This document shows, one piece after another, positions 17,185-25,668 of a stretch of 64,000 nt of DNA (the stretch's first letter is position 1; each line of letters opens with the position of its first letter). The stretch spans positions 336,501 through 400,500 of the forward strand of contig NZ_CP077639.1 of assembly GCF_019056395.1 (NCBI RefSeq), written 5' to 3'. The position numbers and the translations under genes were made by a program. Source of the stretch: Terribacillus sp. DMT04. Lineage in GTDB: Bacteria; Bacillota; Bacilli; Bacillales; Amphibacillaceae. A model generated the notes under the pieces. It saw nothing but the letters and a program-made list of their open reading frames with translations, was not told the DNA's origin and did not search any database.

Positions 17185-17931
17185 TTATTTATAATCGAAT
17201 CCGTTCTGTTTCAGAACATCCGTTACTTTTCCATAATCTTTATAACGCTCAGCGTAAAAGGCTGCTACACGTTCTGACCAAGGATGCGGTTTTGTTTCGC
17301 CAGTCCGAGCCTTGATGGCTTCTTGCTGTTTTTGGTCCATTTCTTCCACAGCTTGCTGCTGATTGTGTGTGTATGTTTCTTTATGATAAAAAGCATCGAG
17401 CGGAATGCGCGGGCTTTGCGGCGGCAGCGGATCTGCTGGGTGGCCGATTGCTAATCCAGATACCGGGAATGCAAGTTCCGGCAGCTCAAGCAGTTCGGAA
17501 ATTTCAGCAGGGCTTCGTCGAACACCACCAATTGGCACGGTTCCAAGTTCCATTGATTCGGCAGCAGCAACAGCTGTACCAAGTGCGATGCCAACATCTG
17601 CAGCACCAACCATTACCGCTTCGATATTCTCCATGACTTCAAGCTTCTTGCCGTGCATGTCAGCTGCGTGTTTATTACGGCTGTAGTCCATACAAAATAC
17701 TAAAAATGCAGCTGCATCATCGATGTGCTTCTGGTTGCCGGAAAGTTCTGCGAGCTTGCGCTTTCTTTCCTCATCTGTCACAACAACAACTGATACTTGC
17801 TGGCCATTGATCCAGTTTGGAGCTTGCATTGCCGCTCTCATAATGGCATCAAGCTGTTCTTGTGTTAATTTTTTATTTGTAAAGGTTCGTACAGAACGAT
17901 GCTGGTGTAATTGATTGATTATATCGCTCAT
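17185..17931 (-). CDS. nfrA: NfrA-type FMN-containing NAD(P)H oxidoreductase (nitroreductase)
   Basis: A 248-residue flavin reductase of the NfsA/NfrA branch, close in length to NfrA1 of B. subtilis (249). It starts with [16 protein letters not shown], the FMN-phosphate Arg region, carries [11 protein letters not shown] for the flavin ring, and ends with a long helical tail ([19 protein letters not shown]). It reduces FMN, nitroaromatics or oxidants using NADPH. An AGGAGG site sits before ATG. It is first in the two-gene operon with the LLM monooxygenase. In B. subtilis the operon is stress-induced through Spx; no promoter of that kind was verified here. Confidence 0.9.
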   Translation of the reverse strand: MSDIINQLHQHRSVRTFTNKKLTQEQLDAIMRAAMQAPNWINGQQVSVVVVTDEERKRKLAELSGNQKHIDDAAAFLVFCMDYSRNKHAADMHGKKLEVMENIEAVMVGAADVGIALGTAVAAAESMELGTVPIGGVRRSPAEISELLELPELAFPVSGLAIGHPADPLPPQSPRIPLDAFYHKETYTHNQQQAVEEMDQKQQEAIKARTGETKPHPWSERVAAFYAERYKDYGKVTDVLKQNGFDYK

Positions 17932-18016
17932 AATAGCCTCCTATTCTCATGTGAAATACATGCGCTACAGATTATTATACGTAGGTGAAAGAAAGGAAAG
18001 CAAAGAAACAGCTTAT

Positions 18017-18055
18017 AAACAGACAGCACGAGCGCTAAGCTCGTGCTGTCTGTTT
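18017..18055. terminator. Bidirectional terminator, 17-bp perfect stem
   Basis: Arms 18017-18033 and 18039-18055 pair perfectly around a 5-nt loop at the end of the yraD-like gene. Confidence 0.88.
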
Positions 18056-18354
18056 TAATCTTTGTTCAATGTCAACACTGTCTCAGCAGTTTCATTTAAA
18101 ACATGAATCTGCTGTTCAGGTGTTTGCGGGTAATAATAGCCATGTTCCATCATATAGCTGAAAACACGCTCATGCTGCTCAATATGTGCATGCAGCTTCC
18201 GTTTTAAATCGCTGCGCAGCTGTTCATTTGCCGTTTCGTTTATTGCCTTCGCGGTATTGATAATAGCAGTCTTCACTGTGACTAATAAATCTGTCACGAT
18301 CACTTGGTCTGTAACTTCTCGAGCAGATCCGAATATTTCGGTAAGCTTATCCAT
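18055..18354 (-). CDS. yraD: CotF-family spore coat protein, YraD-like
   Basis: Exactly 99 residues, as in B. subtilis YraD. The protein is a helical bundle without signal or membrane segments and shows the coat-F domain pattern (TDLLVTVKTAIINTAKAINETAN, then QHERVFSYMMEHGYYYP). Tyr/His-rich C-terminal turns are common in coat proteins that are cross-linked. It overlaps the upstream yraE-like gene by 8 nt, so the two are translationally coupled. Expected in the forespore or mother cell during sporulation; the exact layer is unknown. Confidence 0.85.
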   Translation of the reverse strand: MDKLTEIFGSAREVTDQVIVTDLLVTVKTAIINTAKAINETANEQLRSDLKRKLHAHIEQHERVFSYMMEHGYYYPQTPEQQIHVLNETAETVLTLNKD

Positions 18355-18550
18355 GCTGCTCCTCCTGATTCAGAAAGCGCTGCAGCATATGAATGTGACG
18401 CTTGTCGGCATCTGCTTGCACTTGCAGCAAGTGCTTCAAGCCATCATCTTTGGCCAAAAATCGCATGCCGGATGACTTTGTCAGCGATAAACAAGCTGTA
18501 TTCAATAACTCCATCGCCTCCATCGTTTCGTGGATACCGGATTGATGCAC
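18347..18550 (-). CDS. yraE: Small CotF-like coat-associated protein, YraE-like
   Basis: A 67-residue protein (HQSGIHETMEAMELLNTACL) matching the N-terminal half of CotF-type proteins, where HETMEAMELL is the hallmark. The GTG start at 18550 has AAAGGAGG about 8 nt upstream; the longer frame has no ribosome site. It pairs with yraD in the same way as the divergent yraG/yraF pair, so each pair looks like one CotF domain split over two genes. Confidence 0.8.
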   Translation of the reverse strand: MHQSGIHETMEAMELLNTACLSLTKSSGMRFLAKDDGLKHLLQVQADADKRHIHMLQRFLNQEEQHG

Positions 18551-18653
18551 AGAAACGCCTCCTTTTCTGATATTTTGTGAGAAACAGGCAGCTTTATACA
18601 TACATAAATTCGCTCTCCAAGGAGAAGCTGAAAGAAGATAAGGGGGCAGAAAT

Positions 18654-18884
18654 ATGACCGATAATCAGCATTTAGCACCGCATGAAACAATGGAAGTGCA
18701 TGAGCTGCTTAACTTCAAAACAACTTCTGTTATGAAATCAAAATTCCTGCAAGGTGTCGTCTTTGATCAGAAAATTAAACAGTTAATGGAGAAAGATGTG
18801 GAAACTTCTGTGCGTCAAATTCGTGATCTGGAGGAGTTGTATGCCAAGTCAATGCTTGTGAAGGAGGGTGAAGCGGATGCATGA
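18654..18884 (+). CDS. yraG: Small CotF-like coat-associated protein, YraG-like
   Basis: A 76-residue helical protein starting TDNQHLAPHETMEVHELL. The HETMEVHELLNFKT block parallels HETMEAMELLNTAC of the divergent YraE-like protein. GGGGGC lies about 8 nt before ATG. Its end overlaps the start of the YraF-like gene by 8 nt. The 104-nt divergent gap to yraE must hold both promoters; a CATACATA element around 18598 could be a sporulation -10 box, but I could not pair it with a convincing -35. Confidence 0.8.
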   Translation: MTDNQHLAPHETMEVHELLNFKTTSVMKSKFLQGVVFDQKIKQLMEKDVETSVRQIRDLEELYAKSMLVKEGEADA

Positions 18885-19260
18885 TTACCTAGATCCGGAA
18901 AACGCCAAAGGTATGCCCGACTTAATGGATTCGGCCATTTGTACAGAAATGCTTATCACCGCCAAGTCAGCAGTAAATAACTATGCGATTGCGATTACCG
19001 AGGCGGTGCATCCAGGGCTAAGACAAACATTGGTGCGCCATCTTGACGAAGCAATCGAGATGCAGGGGGCAATTTCTGCCTTGATGGCTCAGCACAATTG
19101 GCTGTTTCCTGCTGACCCGAAAGCACAGTATCCATTTGACCGAAAAGCTGCTAATACAGCAATTGACGTTGTCAGTATGGACTTATTTCCATATGATACA
19201 GACCGCTTAGGTATGTTCGCCACACCGACCAATACCGAATCGAAGGAGAATCAGAAATGA
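18877..19260 (+). CDS. yraF: CotF-family spore coat protein, YraF-like
   Basis: A 127-residue coat-F-domain protein: ICTEMLITAKSAVNNYAIAITEA aligns with TDLLVTVKTAIINTAKAINETA of the divergent YraD-like protein, and MAQHNWLFPADP parallels MEHGYYYPQTP. The start at 18877 has AAGGAGG 9 nt upstream and overlaps the yraG stop; the GTG at 18868 is too close to that site. The stop overlaps the adhB start as ATGA, so all three plus-strand genes are coupled. Confidence 0.83.
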   Translation: MHDYLDPENAKGMPDLMDSAICTEMLITAKSAVNNYAIAITEAVHPGLRQTLVRHLDEAIEMQGAISALMAQHNWLFPADPKAQYPFDRKAANTAIDVVSMDLFPYDTDRLGMFATPTNTESKENQK

Positions 19261-20393
19261 AGGCAGTCACGTATCAAGGGATAAAGGATATTCGGGTAAA
19301 AGAGGTAAAAGCACCAACAATAAAAAAGCCGGATGACATTATTATCAAGCTGACAGCCTCTGCCATTTGCGGCTCGGATCTGCATTTGCTGCATGGCATG
19401 ATGCCGAACTTGCCTGAAAACTATATTATTGGACATGAGCCAATGGGAATTGTTGAGGAAATAGGGCCGGAAGTGACCAAGGTGAAAAAAGGAGATCGTG
19501 TTGTTATTCCATTTAACGTCAGCTGCGGCGAATGCTTCTTTTGTGAGCATCATTTAGAAAGTCAATGCGATAACAGCAACCCGAACGGCCAAATGGGGGC
19601 TTACTTCGGGTATTCAGATAATGCAGGCGGTTATCCTGGAGGGCAGGCAGAATACATGCGCGTGCCTTATGGGAATTTTGTTCCTTTCAAAATACCAGAA
19701 AGCTCAGAAGTAGCGGATGAGCAGCTTATTTTATTAGCAGATGCGGGTTCTACTGCATTTTGGTCGGTTGATAATGGAGGCGTGAAGCCAGGCGATACAG
19801 TTATTATACTGGGCTGCGGACCGGTCGGCTTGCTGGCGCAGAAGTTTGCTTGGCTGAAAGGCGCCAAACGCGTCATAGCGGTTGATTATATCGATTATCG
19901 ACTGCAGCATGCGAAACGCACCAATAATGTGGAAGTAGTCAATTTCGAGCAGCATGAGAATACAGGTGAATATTTGAAAGAAATTACGAAGGGCGGCGCA
20001 GATGTTGTGATCGATGCTGTCGGTATGGACGGCAAAATGACACCGATGGAATTTATCGGGACGGGGCTAAAGCTTCAAGGCGGTGCACTCAGCGCCTTTG
20101 TTATGGCAGCCCAATGTGTCCGTAAAGGCGGCACCATCCAAGTGACAGGAGCATACGGCGGCCGGTATAATGCTTTTCCGTTCGGTGATATATTCCAGCG
20201 CAACGTAACAATTAAAACCGGACAAGCGCCAGTTATTCACACCATGTCGTATTTGCACGGTTTGATGCAGGATCGAAAAGTTGATTTGAGTGATATTGTG
20301 ACACATATTCTGCCGCTGGATCAAGCGAAGGAAGGTTATGAGAAATTTGATACGAAGACGGATGGTTGTATTAAAGTTATTTTAAAGCCATAA
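19257..20393 (+). CDS. adhB: Zinc-dependent alcohol dehydrogenase, AdhB-like
   Basis: A 378-residue medium-chain dehydrogenase. Catalytic zinc ligands are Cys38 (ICGSDLH) and His60-Glu61 (GHEPMG). The structural zinc motif CGECFFCEHHLESQC has an unusual Cys spacing. The NAD site is ILGCGPVGLLAQ. It belongs to the formaldehyde-dehydrogenase-like threonine/alcohol dehydrogenase group. It is translationally coupled to two coat genes, the same order as yraG-yraF-adhB in B. subtilis, so it is probably made during sporulation. The substrate is unknown. Confidence 0.88.
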   Translation: MKAVTYQGIKDIRVKEVKAPTIKKPDDIIIKLTASAICGSDLHLLHGMMPNLPENYIIGHEPMGIVEEIGPEVTKVKKGDRVVIPFNVSCGECFFCEHHLESQCDNSNPNGQMGAYFGYSDNAGGYPGGQAEYMRVPYGNFVPFKIPESSEVADEQLILLADAGSTAFWSVDNGGVKPGDTVIILGCGPVGLLAQKFAWLKGAKRVIAVDYIDYRLQHAKRTNNVEVVNFEQHENTGEYLKEITKGGADVVIDAVGMDGKMTPMEFIGTGLKLQGGALSAFVMAAQCVRKGGTIQVTGAYGGRYNAFPFGDIFQRNVTIKTGQAPVIHTMSYLHGLMQDRKVDLSDIVTHILPLDQAKEGYEKFDTKTDGCIKVILKP

Positions 20394-20415
20394 AAGCACC
20401 CGGCGGGGTGCTTTT
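20392..20415. terminator. Terminator between adhB and the convergent sgrR-like gene
   Basis: AAAAGCACC/GGTGCTTTT with a 6-nt loop, flanked by A and T tracts on the two sides. Confidence 0.8.
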
Positions 20416-20416
20416 A

Positions 20417-22144
20417 TTATACCAATTTATCAACCCACAGCTTCCGAAAATTCGGGTGTCCGAAACCTGTCAGCTCCAAATCCTGCAGGAAGGCAGTGTG
20501 AGTTCTTTCCTTGATAGGATGGTTTTGAAAGATGATAAGTCTCTCAGTGTGTATGTAGCGTTCAATGGTATCAGCAATGTTGCTCCGCTCTTCTCGGGTT
20601 GCACAGTCTTGGTAGTCGCTTAGATACTGATCAATCTTCTTCAAGTGCGAGGGACTAAAATACGTACGGAACAGCAGGGCTTCATTTTTGAAGGCGCCGA
20701 TAAAGGAAAGCTCCCGATCGTTATTGGCGATTTCACCTAGAAAGGCCATATCAAAGGCTAGCATTTTCTGCTTGTCATAGATGCTGTCCAAGTCATATTC
20801 GGCGAGCTCTAGTGTGATGCCATATTTGGCGGCTTCTTTTACCAGCCATCTAGCCGGAATGCCGGCTGACTTGTGGCGGATTACACCTACGGTTAGCCGT
20901 TCGCCTTGATAAGCCGATTTAGCTAATGCTTCTTGAAGCTTTTGTTTACTTTTAACAGGTGTAACTGACTTTTCAGGAAAGAAGCTGCTGGCGTGTTTTA
21001 GTTTGCCGAACAATGGCTCCAACTGCAGGTCATCAAAAATCTGCTGTATATCCAACAAGTGATACATTGCTTCTCGGAAATACCGATCTTGCACAATCGT
21101 GTCACGATAAAAGTTAAAGGCGAGGAAGTGAAATCCTTGTCCTACTTCATAGTGAGATTGCGTCGGACCTTTTTGGTTGGGTAAGCTGTAATTTACTGTC
21201 TTCTCACCTGGTTTGATGCGCCACATTTCTACCCGATCGAGGAAAGGGCGCATGTGGAAATATGAAGGAAAAACCTCCAGTACAAGCAGCTTATCTGTCC
21301 GCTCCTTCAATTGATAAGGGCCGGTTGCAACCCAGTCGTATTCATTGAATGGCACATCATGCGGCAGGATGGCCATGCTTACACTTGCCACGTATCGGAG
21401 AAAGAATGGATTGGGCTTTGCTAATCGGAATCGGATAATATAAGGATCTAACACTTCCGTTTGCAGAATATCCCGAACGAGCCAAAAAAAAGGAGACCCT
21501 TCTGTAAATCGGTTCACCGTATAAGTGACATCAGCTGCCGTCATTTCTTTCATATGATGGAACAGCACACCTTTTCGTAAATAAAAAGTCCACTCAGAAT
21601 AATCTTCATTTGTTTTCCAGTGATGGGCAAGATGAGAGTGGACGCTGTCCGTTTCTTGGTCGTACATAACAAGCGTGTCACTCAGCTGCTCAATAAGGTG
21701 ACTTTCGAATGTAATCGAGCTGGCGCAAGGGTCCAATGTTGTGATCTGTCGGTTGAAGACCGTTCGAAGTGTGTCCTGACCTTCATGCTGCTGATAGCCA
21801 AATAGCTGCTCTAATTCTGTAATGTGGGTATACCAATGCCGAGGTATTGGCAGCTGCAAAAGCTGAAAAAGGATGTGCGGCTTATTTTCCTGAATGCAGT
21901 AGCGTAGACACGTCTCCACATCTTGGCGGAAGTCTGACAGAAAGGTGAGTATCGACTTATTACCTCTGCCGCGTCCAGGCTGATAGCTGAGCTGTCCGTT
22001 GTCTTCCAGCTTTTTTAATTTGCGAATCACATGTCGCTTTGTACATTGCCAGATTGTTTCTACTTCCTGCAGGGTGCAGCTGACAGATCCTTGCTGTTCT
22101 TGCTCAAACAATTGAGCTCGTAAAAGGTAATAACTAATATCCAA
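20417..22144 (-). CDS. SgrR-family transcriptional regulator with solute-binding domain
   Basis: A 575-residue two-domain protein. The first 110 residues form a winged helix (CTLQEVETIWQCTKRHVIRKLKKLEDNGQ is the recognition part). Residues from about 140 to 500 match family-5 extracellular solute-binding proteins (LRKGVLFHHMKEMTAADVTYT) but without a signal peptide, so it is cytoplasmic. This is the SgrR layout. The TTG at 22144 is taken as start because a perfect AGGAGG sits 9 nt upstream; that ribosome site would lie inside any longer frame. It is divergent from an MFS exporter, its likely target, comparable to SgrR and the sugar exporter SetA. The ligand is unknown. Confidence 0.85.
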   Translation of the reverse strand: MDISYYLLRAQLFEQEQQGSVSCTLQEVETIWQCTKRHVIRKLKKLEDNGQLSYQPGRGRGNKSILTFLSDFRQDVETCLRYCIQENKPHILFQLLQLPIPRHWYTHITELEQLFGYQQHEGQDTLRTVFNRQITTLDPCASSITFESHLIEQLSDTLVMYDQETDSVHSHLAHHWKTNEDYSEWTFYLRKGVLFHHMKEMTAADVTYTVNRFTEGSPFFWLVRDILQTEVLDPYIIRFRLAKPNPFFLRYVASVSMAILPHDVPFNEYDWVATGPYQLKERTDKLLVLEVFPSYFHMRPFLDRVEMWRIKPGEKTVNYSLPNQKGPTQSHYEVGQGFHFLAFNFYRDTIVQDRYFREAMYHLLDIQQIFDDLQLEPLFGKLKHASSFFPEKSVTPVKSKQKLQEALAKSAYQGERLTVGVIRHKSAGIPARWLVKEAAKYGITLELAEYDLDSIYDKQKMLAFDMAFLGEIANNDRELSFIGAFKNEALLFRTYFSPSHLKKIDQYLSDYQDCATREERSNIADTIERYIHTERLIIFQNHPIKERTHTAFLQDLELTGFGHPNFRKLWVDKLV

Positions 22145-22245
22145 TGTTTCTATCCTCCTAAAAGGTGACATCTTTATTAGAATTATACACTTTTTACCTC
22201 TTTTCGACTTCCGCATAATGGAAAAAAGAGAGAGGGGGAGCAGAT

Positions 22246-23520
22246 ATGTTTAAAAGTCTGCATCCGAATATACGGATACGAATTTATACTTCTTTTATGA
22301 GCCGAATGATTGGCTCGATGATTTTTCCGTTCATGGCGGTTTACTTTGTACAGGAGACGAATGCAACGATTGCTGGTGTGCTCATGATGATTAACATTAT
22401 TATTCAATTTCTGGCAAGTTTGTATGGCGGCCATTTAGCGGATCGAATCGGCAGAAAGCGTATGATGGTGCTTGGAGAGACGGCGAAAACAGCGGCGTTT
22501 ATTGGAATGGCTGCAGTGAATACACCTACTTATACGTCGGCAGCTATCACCTTTGCTATGCTGATGATAATCAGTATAGCTAGCGGGATGATTACGCCGG
22601 CCCAAGAGGCGATGCTTATAGATGTTAGTACACCAGAAACACGTGCTTATATGTATAGCATTAACTACTGGGCAACGAATCTATCCTTAATGATTGGACT
22701 TGCAATTGGCGGTTGGCTGTTTCAAGATTATATGTTCCAACTGCTGCTTGGCTTAGTCGTTATGTCGGTTATAACGCTAGTAATTACAAGGGCTTTTATT
22801 CAAGAAACGTATACAGTGAGCTCAGCAATGAAACAGAAGAGCCGGCTCGGATTGAAATCGCTGTTTGAAAGTTACCGTAGTGTGAGTAAAGATACAGCTT
22901 TTTTATTATTTGTGCTAAGTGGTATCGCTATTCTTTCGCTTGAGTTTCAGCGGAGTAACTACCTAACAGTGCGGCTGGAGAAAGACATTACGGAAATGGG
23001 GTTCTCTATTTTTAGTTTTGATTTCTCTTTGGATGGACTGCGGCTGGTCAGTCTCTTAACGGTAGAAAATACATTATTGATTGTTCTGTTTACAGGACTG
23101 GTTACCAAGCTGATTAAGGGGCGCAATGAACGACTCGTGATGTATATCGGTTTTGTCTTGTTTGGGTTAGGATTTGCTATGATGGCTGTCAGCAATAATC
23201 CATTTCTCCTCGTGACAGCTGTGCTGATTCTTTCTATCGGTGAATTGATGTATGTTCCGACGAGGCAGACGATGCTGGCAGATATGGTGGATGATACAAA
23301 GCGTGGGACTTACATGGCATTTCACGGGTTTGTGTTCCAATTCGGTAAGCTGATAGGTGCAGGCGGCATCATCGTGGGAGAAGCAGTCGGCCAGTATGCG
23401 ATGGGAATCAGTTATATCCTTCTTACTATACTTGGTATTCTATTTTGTGAAATGGCACGGCGCCAGCGTTTTACAAGCCTGGGCCGTACGGCAGTAAAGG
23501 AGAAATCTAAACTTATCTAA
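22246..23520 (+). CDS. MFS exporter, DHA1 type
   Basis: A 424-residue major facilitator with 12 predicted helices. The loop 2-3 signature GGHLADRIGRKRMM is intact. The long acidic/aromatic segment around residue 245 (SIFSFDFSLDGLRL) lies in the second half. It resembles multidrug or sugar exporters of the YttB type. GGGGGAG precedes ATG. The divergent SgrR-like regulator is only 101 nt away, which suggests control by a small molecule that the exporter may carry. The pairing is inference; the substrate is unknown. Confidence 0.85.
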   Translation: MFKSLHPNIRIRIYTSFMSRMIGSMIFPFMAVYFVQETNATIAGVLMMINIIIQFLASLYGGHLADRIGRKRMMVLGETAKTAAFIGMAAVNTPTYTSAAITFAMLMIISIASGMITPAQEAMLIDVSTPETRAYMYSINYWATNLSLMIGLAIGGWLFQDYMFQLLLGLVVMSVITLVITRAFIQETYTVSSAMKQKSRLGLKSLFESYRSVSKDTAFLLFVLSGIAILSLEFQRSNYLTVRLEKDITEMGFSIFSFDFSLDGLRLVSLLTVENTLLIVLFTGLVTKLIKGRNERLVMYIGFVLFGLGFAMMAVSNNPFLLVTAVLILSIGELMYVPTRQTMLADMVDDTKRGTYMAFHGFVFQFGKLIGAGGIIVGEAVGQYAMGISYILLTILGILFCEMARRQRFTSLGRTAVKEKSKLI

Positions 23521-23583
23521 AAATGGAACAAAAGCTGCTGTATCTTCGTAAGAAAGTGAATAGCATGATAACGGAGGTGCAGC

Positions 23584-24090
23584 ATGGGCACATATTATAT
23601 CAAACAAAAGGTCTTCAGCTTTAAAGATAGCTTTTCTGTTTTTGATGCAGAACAACAGGAGATTTATCGGGTGACATCCAAGCTTTTCTCGATGCAGGAT
23701 CGTTTGACGATAACGGATTTGAAGGATAATCCGCTTGTTGAAATTAAGCAGAAACTCGCTTTTTGGAAGCCTAGATATGTAATTGAAGAAAACGGGAAAC
23801 AAGTAGCTGAAGTAACGAAAAATTTCACTTTTTTTAAAGCGAATTTTTCCTTGCGGCCGCAGAACTGGACGTTGGAAGGTGATGTTTGGTCCCGGCAGTA
23901 CACATTAGCCGATGAGAACGGTCCGTTGATGCATGTAAATAAAAAGTGGCTCTCTTGGGGGGATACGTACGAGCTGCAGATGGAAGATGAAACACATCTG
24001 CTTACGTATATAGCCATCATGATTGTACTGGATATGGTTCTTCACAATGATAATAATGGTTTCTCGTTTGATGGCGGCGGTGGAGAATGA
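23584..24090 (+). CDS. yxjI: LURP-one-related (LOR) family protein, YxjI-like
   Basis: A 168-residue protein of the tubby-like LOR fold. It consists of alternating beta strands with the typical opening YYIKQKVFSFKDSFSVFD and the middle KPRYVIEENGKQVAEV. A hydrophobic C-terminal helix (YIAIMIVLDMVLH) is the central helix of the barrel, followed by a Gly-rich tail (DGGGGE). It is similar in size to B. subtilis YxjI. The biochemical role of the bacterial family is unknown; phospholipid binding has been suggested for the fold. GGAGGTG precedes ATG. Monocistronic. Confidence 0.85.
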   Translation: MGTYYIKQKVFSFKDSFSVFDAEQQEIYRVTSKLFSMQDRLTITDLKDNPLVEIKQKLAFWKPRYVIEENGKQVAEVTKNFTFFKANFSLRPQNWTLEGDVWSRQYTLADENGPLMHVNKKWLSWGDTYELQMEDETHLLTYIAIMIVLDMVLHNDNNGFSFDGGGGE

Positions 24091-24091
24091 G

Positions 24092-24122
24092 AAAAGGCAG
24101 CACGTGATGTGCTGCCTTTTTT
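24092..24122. terminator. Bidirectional terminator
   Basis: AAAAGGCAGCAC/GTGCTGCCTTTT with a 5-nt loop lies between the convergent LOR gene and the NAD(P)-binding gene. Confidence 0.9.
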
Positions 24123-25572
24123 AGTGCTGCCCAGCAAGTTGCCGGCCAGTGGGGATAGGCTTTTTGTGATTAACAATCTTTTCTAAATGTCTCCGGTAAA
24201 GGAACATGACAATCATATGAATTGGTGCTTGTGTATATTTATATACAATCCAAGGCAGAGCCGGAAGATATTCATGTATTGCCACAATCATCTCTTGCTT
24301 GCCTGGTATTTGGCGAAACTCAATGCGTCCTTGCTGGCTTTCTTTTGCGTTGGCAAACAGTCCGCCAGTTATATAGTACAGTGCACGATGCGAAGTACTT
24401 CTTTCTTTTGCGTAAGACAAGATCAGCAATGGCTGTTGCATGAATGACAGATAGATTTTGCAGTTCAGCTGCTCATCTACTTTCGTTCGTACAAAAGGTC
24501 TCAGCGACTCGGAAATCCAATGCATGTAATGTCGTGCAGCCCAGCCGGCATCCTGGCCGGAAGGGAGTGGCATACGCTGAACAGACCGGACATCCTGCCG
24601 CGGCGGAAGAGACGGGATTTTAGATTTCTTGCTTGAAGAACTTTTGCTTTGCTCTTCTTCTTTCAGTGCCTGCTTGGCTGCTTCTTCAAATGTGATCCTG
24701 CCATCGCTTATTCCTTCTGCGTAATGAGATTTGCTCGCAACCATTGGATGAGACAAGCTCTCAATCAACGGGTACACGGTTTCCTTTGGCATGCCGCTAA
24801 CGAGAGAAACCCACAGGCGCGAGAGGTTGACAGTAGGAAAGGGAACATTAACACTGCGAAAGTTCTTACCCATAACATGTGCGAGATTTTGGAGTAACTC
24901 TTTATATGTCATCACCTCAGGTCCGCCAACGTCGATTGCTTTATTATCCACATCGCGGTTTCCGACACTTCTCTGTAAAGCGGTTAGCACGTCAGCTAAA
25001 GCGATAGGATGTGTCTTCGTTCTTGTCCAGCTCGGCAGCAGCATGACAGGCAGCCGATTCACTAACTTTTCTGCGATTGGGAAAGACGAACCTTTCGGGC
25101 CAACAATCAGACCTGCTCTTATCGTAGTAACAGGAACGCCATAAGATCCAAGAATCTTCTCTACTTCCAGTCTGCTGCGCAAGTGGCGCGAAAGCTTCTC
25201 CTCGGGCGGGATAATTCCGCTTAAGTAGACAATTTGCTTTATACCATTCTTCTTCGCTGCTTGCGCAAAGTTATCAGCAAGAATAACATCCATATCTTCA
25301 AAACGAGCTTGTGTTAGTTTTGCGGATGGTTTCATAGAATGAACAAGATAAACAGCAATGTCTGCTCCTTTTAGTCCTTTTTCGGTATCCACTTGGGAGA
25401 ATAAGTCGCATGACCGCCATGTGACTTGTTCTGTATTTTCTCGCTTATCGCCGCTGCGTGACAACGCAATGATATCAAAGCGTTTTTTCAGCTTTTCCAA
25501 AAGGTGACTGCCAATATAGCCGCTTGCTCCTGACAAAGCAACAACTGGCCGTTTCTTCTGTTCTGTCTGCAT
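24121..25572 (-). CDS. NAD(P)-binding SDR-like protein with C-terminal domain (YbjT/NDUFA9-like)
   Basis: A 483-residue protein. Residues 10-290 form an atypical SDR Rossmann domain (ALSGASGYIGSHLLEKL; VYLVHSMKP; RAGLIVGPKGSSFP), related to YbjT and the complex I NDUFA9 subunit. A Ser/Lys-rich linker (EEEQSKSSSSKKSK) leads to a C-terminal region of about 140 residues with membrane-facing aromatic stretches (YLPALPWIVYKYTQAPIHM). The start at 25572 has AGGAG upstream; earlier codons overlap the neighbouring terminator. It follows the FUSC gene in the same direction. Function unknown; perhaps a membrane-associated oxidoreductase. Confidence 0.78.
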   Translation of the reverse strand: MQTEQKKRPVVALSGASGYIGSHLLEKLKKRFDIIALSRSGDKRENTEQVTWRSCDLFSQVDTEKGLKGADIAVYLVHSMKPSAKLTQARFEDMDVILADNFAQAAKKNGIKQIVYLSGIIPPEEKLSRHLRSRLEVEKILGSYGVPVTTIRAGLIVGPKGSSFPIAEKLVNRLPVMLLPSWTRTKTHPIALADVLTALQRSVGNRDVDNKAIDVGGPEVMTYKELLQNLAHVMGKNFRSVNVPFPTVNLSRLWVSLVSGMPKETVYPLIESLSHPMVASKSHYAEGISDGRITFEEAAKQALKEEEQSKSSSSKKSKIPSLPPRQDVRSVQRMPLPSGQDAGWAARHYMHWISESLRPFVRTKVDEQLNCKIYLSFMQQPLLILSYAKERSTSHRALYYITGGLFANAKESQQGRIEFRQIPGKQEMIVAIHEYLPALPWIVYKYTQAPIHMIVMFLYRRHLEKIVNHKKPIPTGRQLAGQH

Positions 25573-25644
25573 CTTCTTTTTCGCTCCTGTCTTCTTGGTT
25601 CTTGTCTTAAGATACCCTTCTTCTGGGTGGTTGTAACACAAAAA

Positions 25645-25668
25645 GACCTTCTCTGAAGAGAGAAGGTC
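25645..25668 (-). terminator. Terminator of the FUSC gene
   Basis: GACCTTCTC/GAGAAGGTC overlaps the stop codon, with five T on the minus strand. Confidence 0.85.

Noticed and set aside
18586-18605. Sporulation sigma-G or sigma-K promoter in the coat-gene divergent gap
   Set aside because: CATACATA is suggestive, but no -35 element of either type was found at the right spacing.
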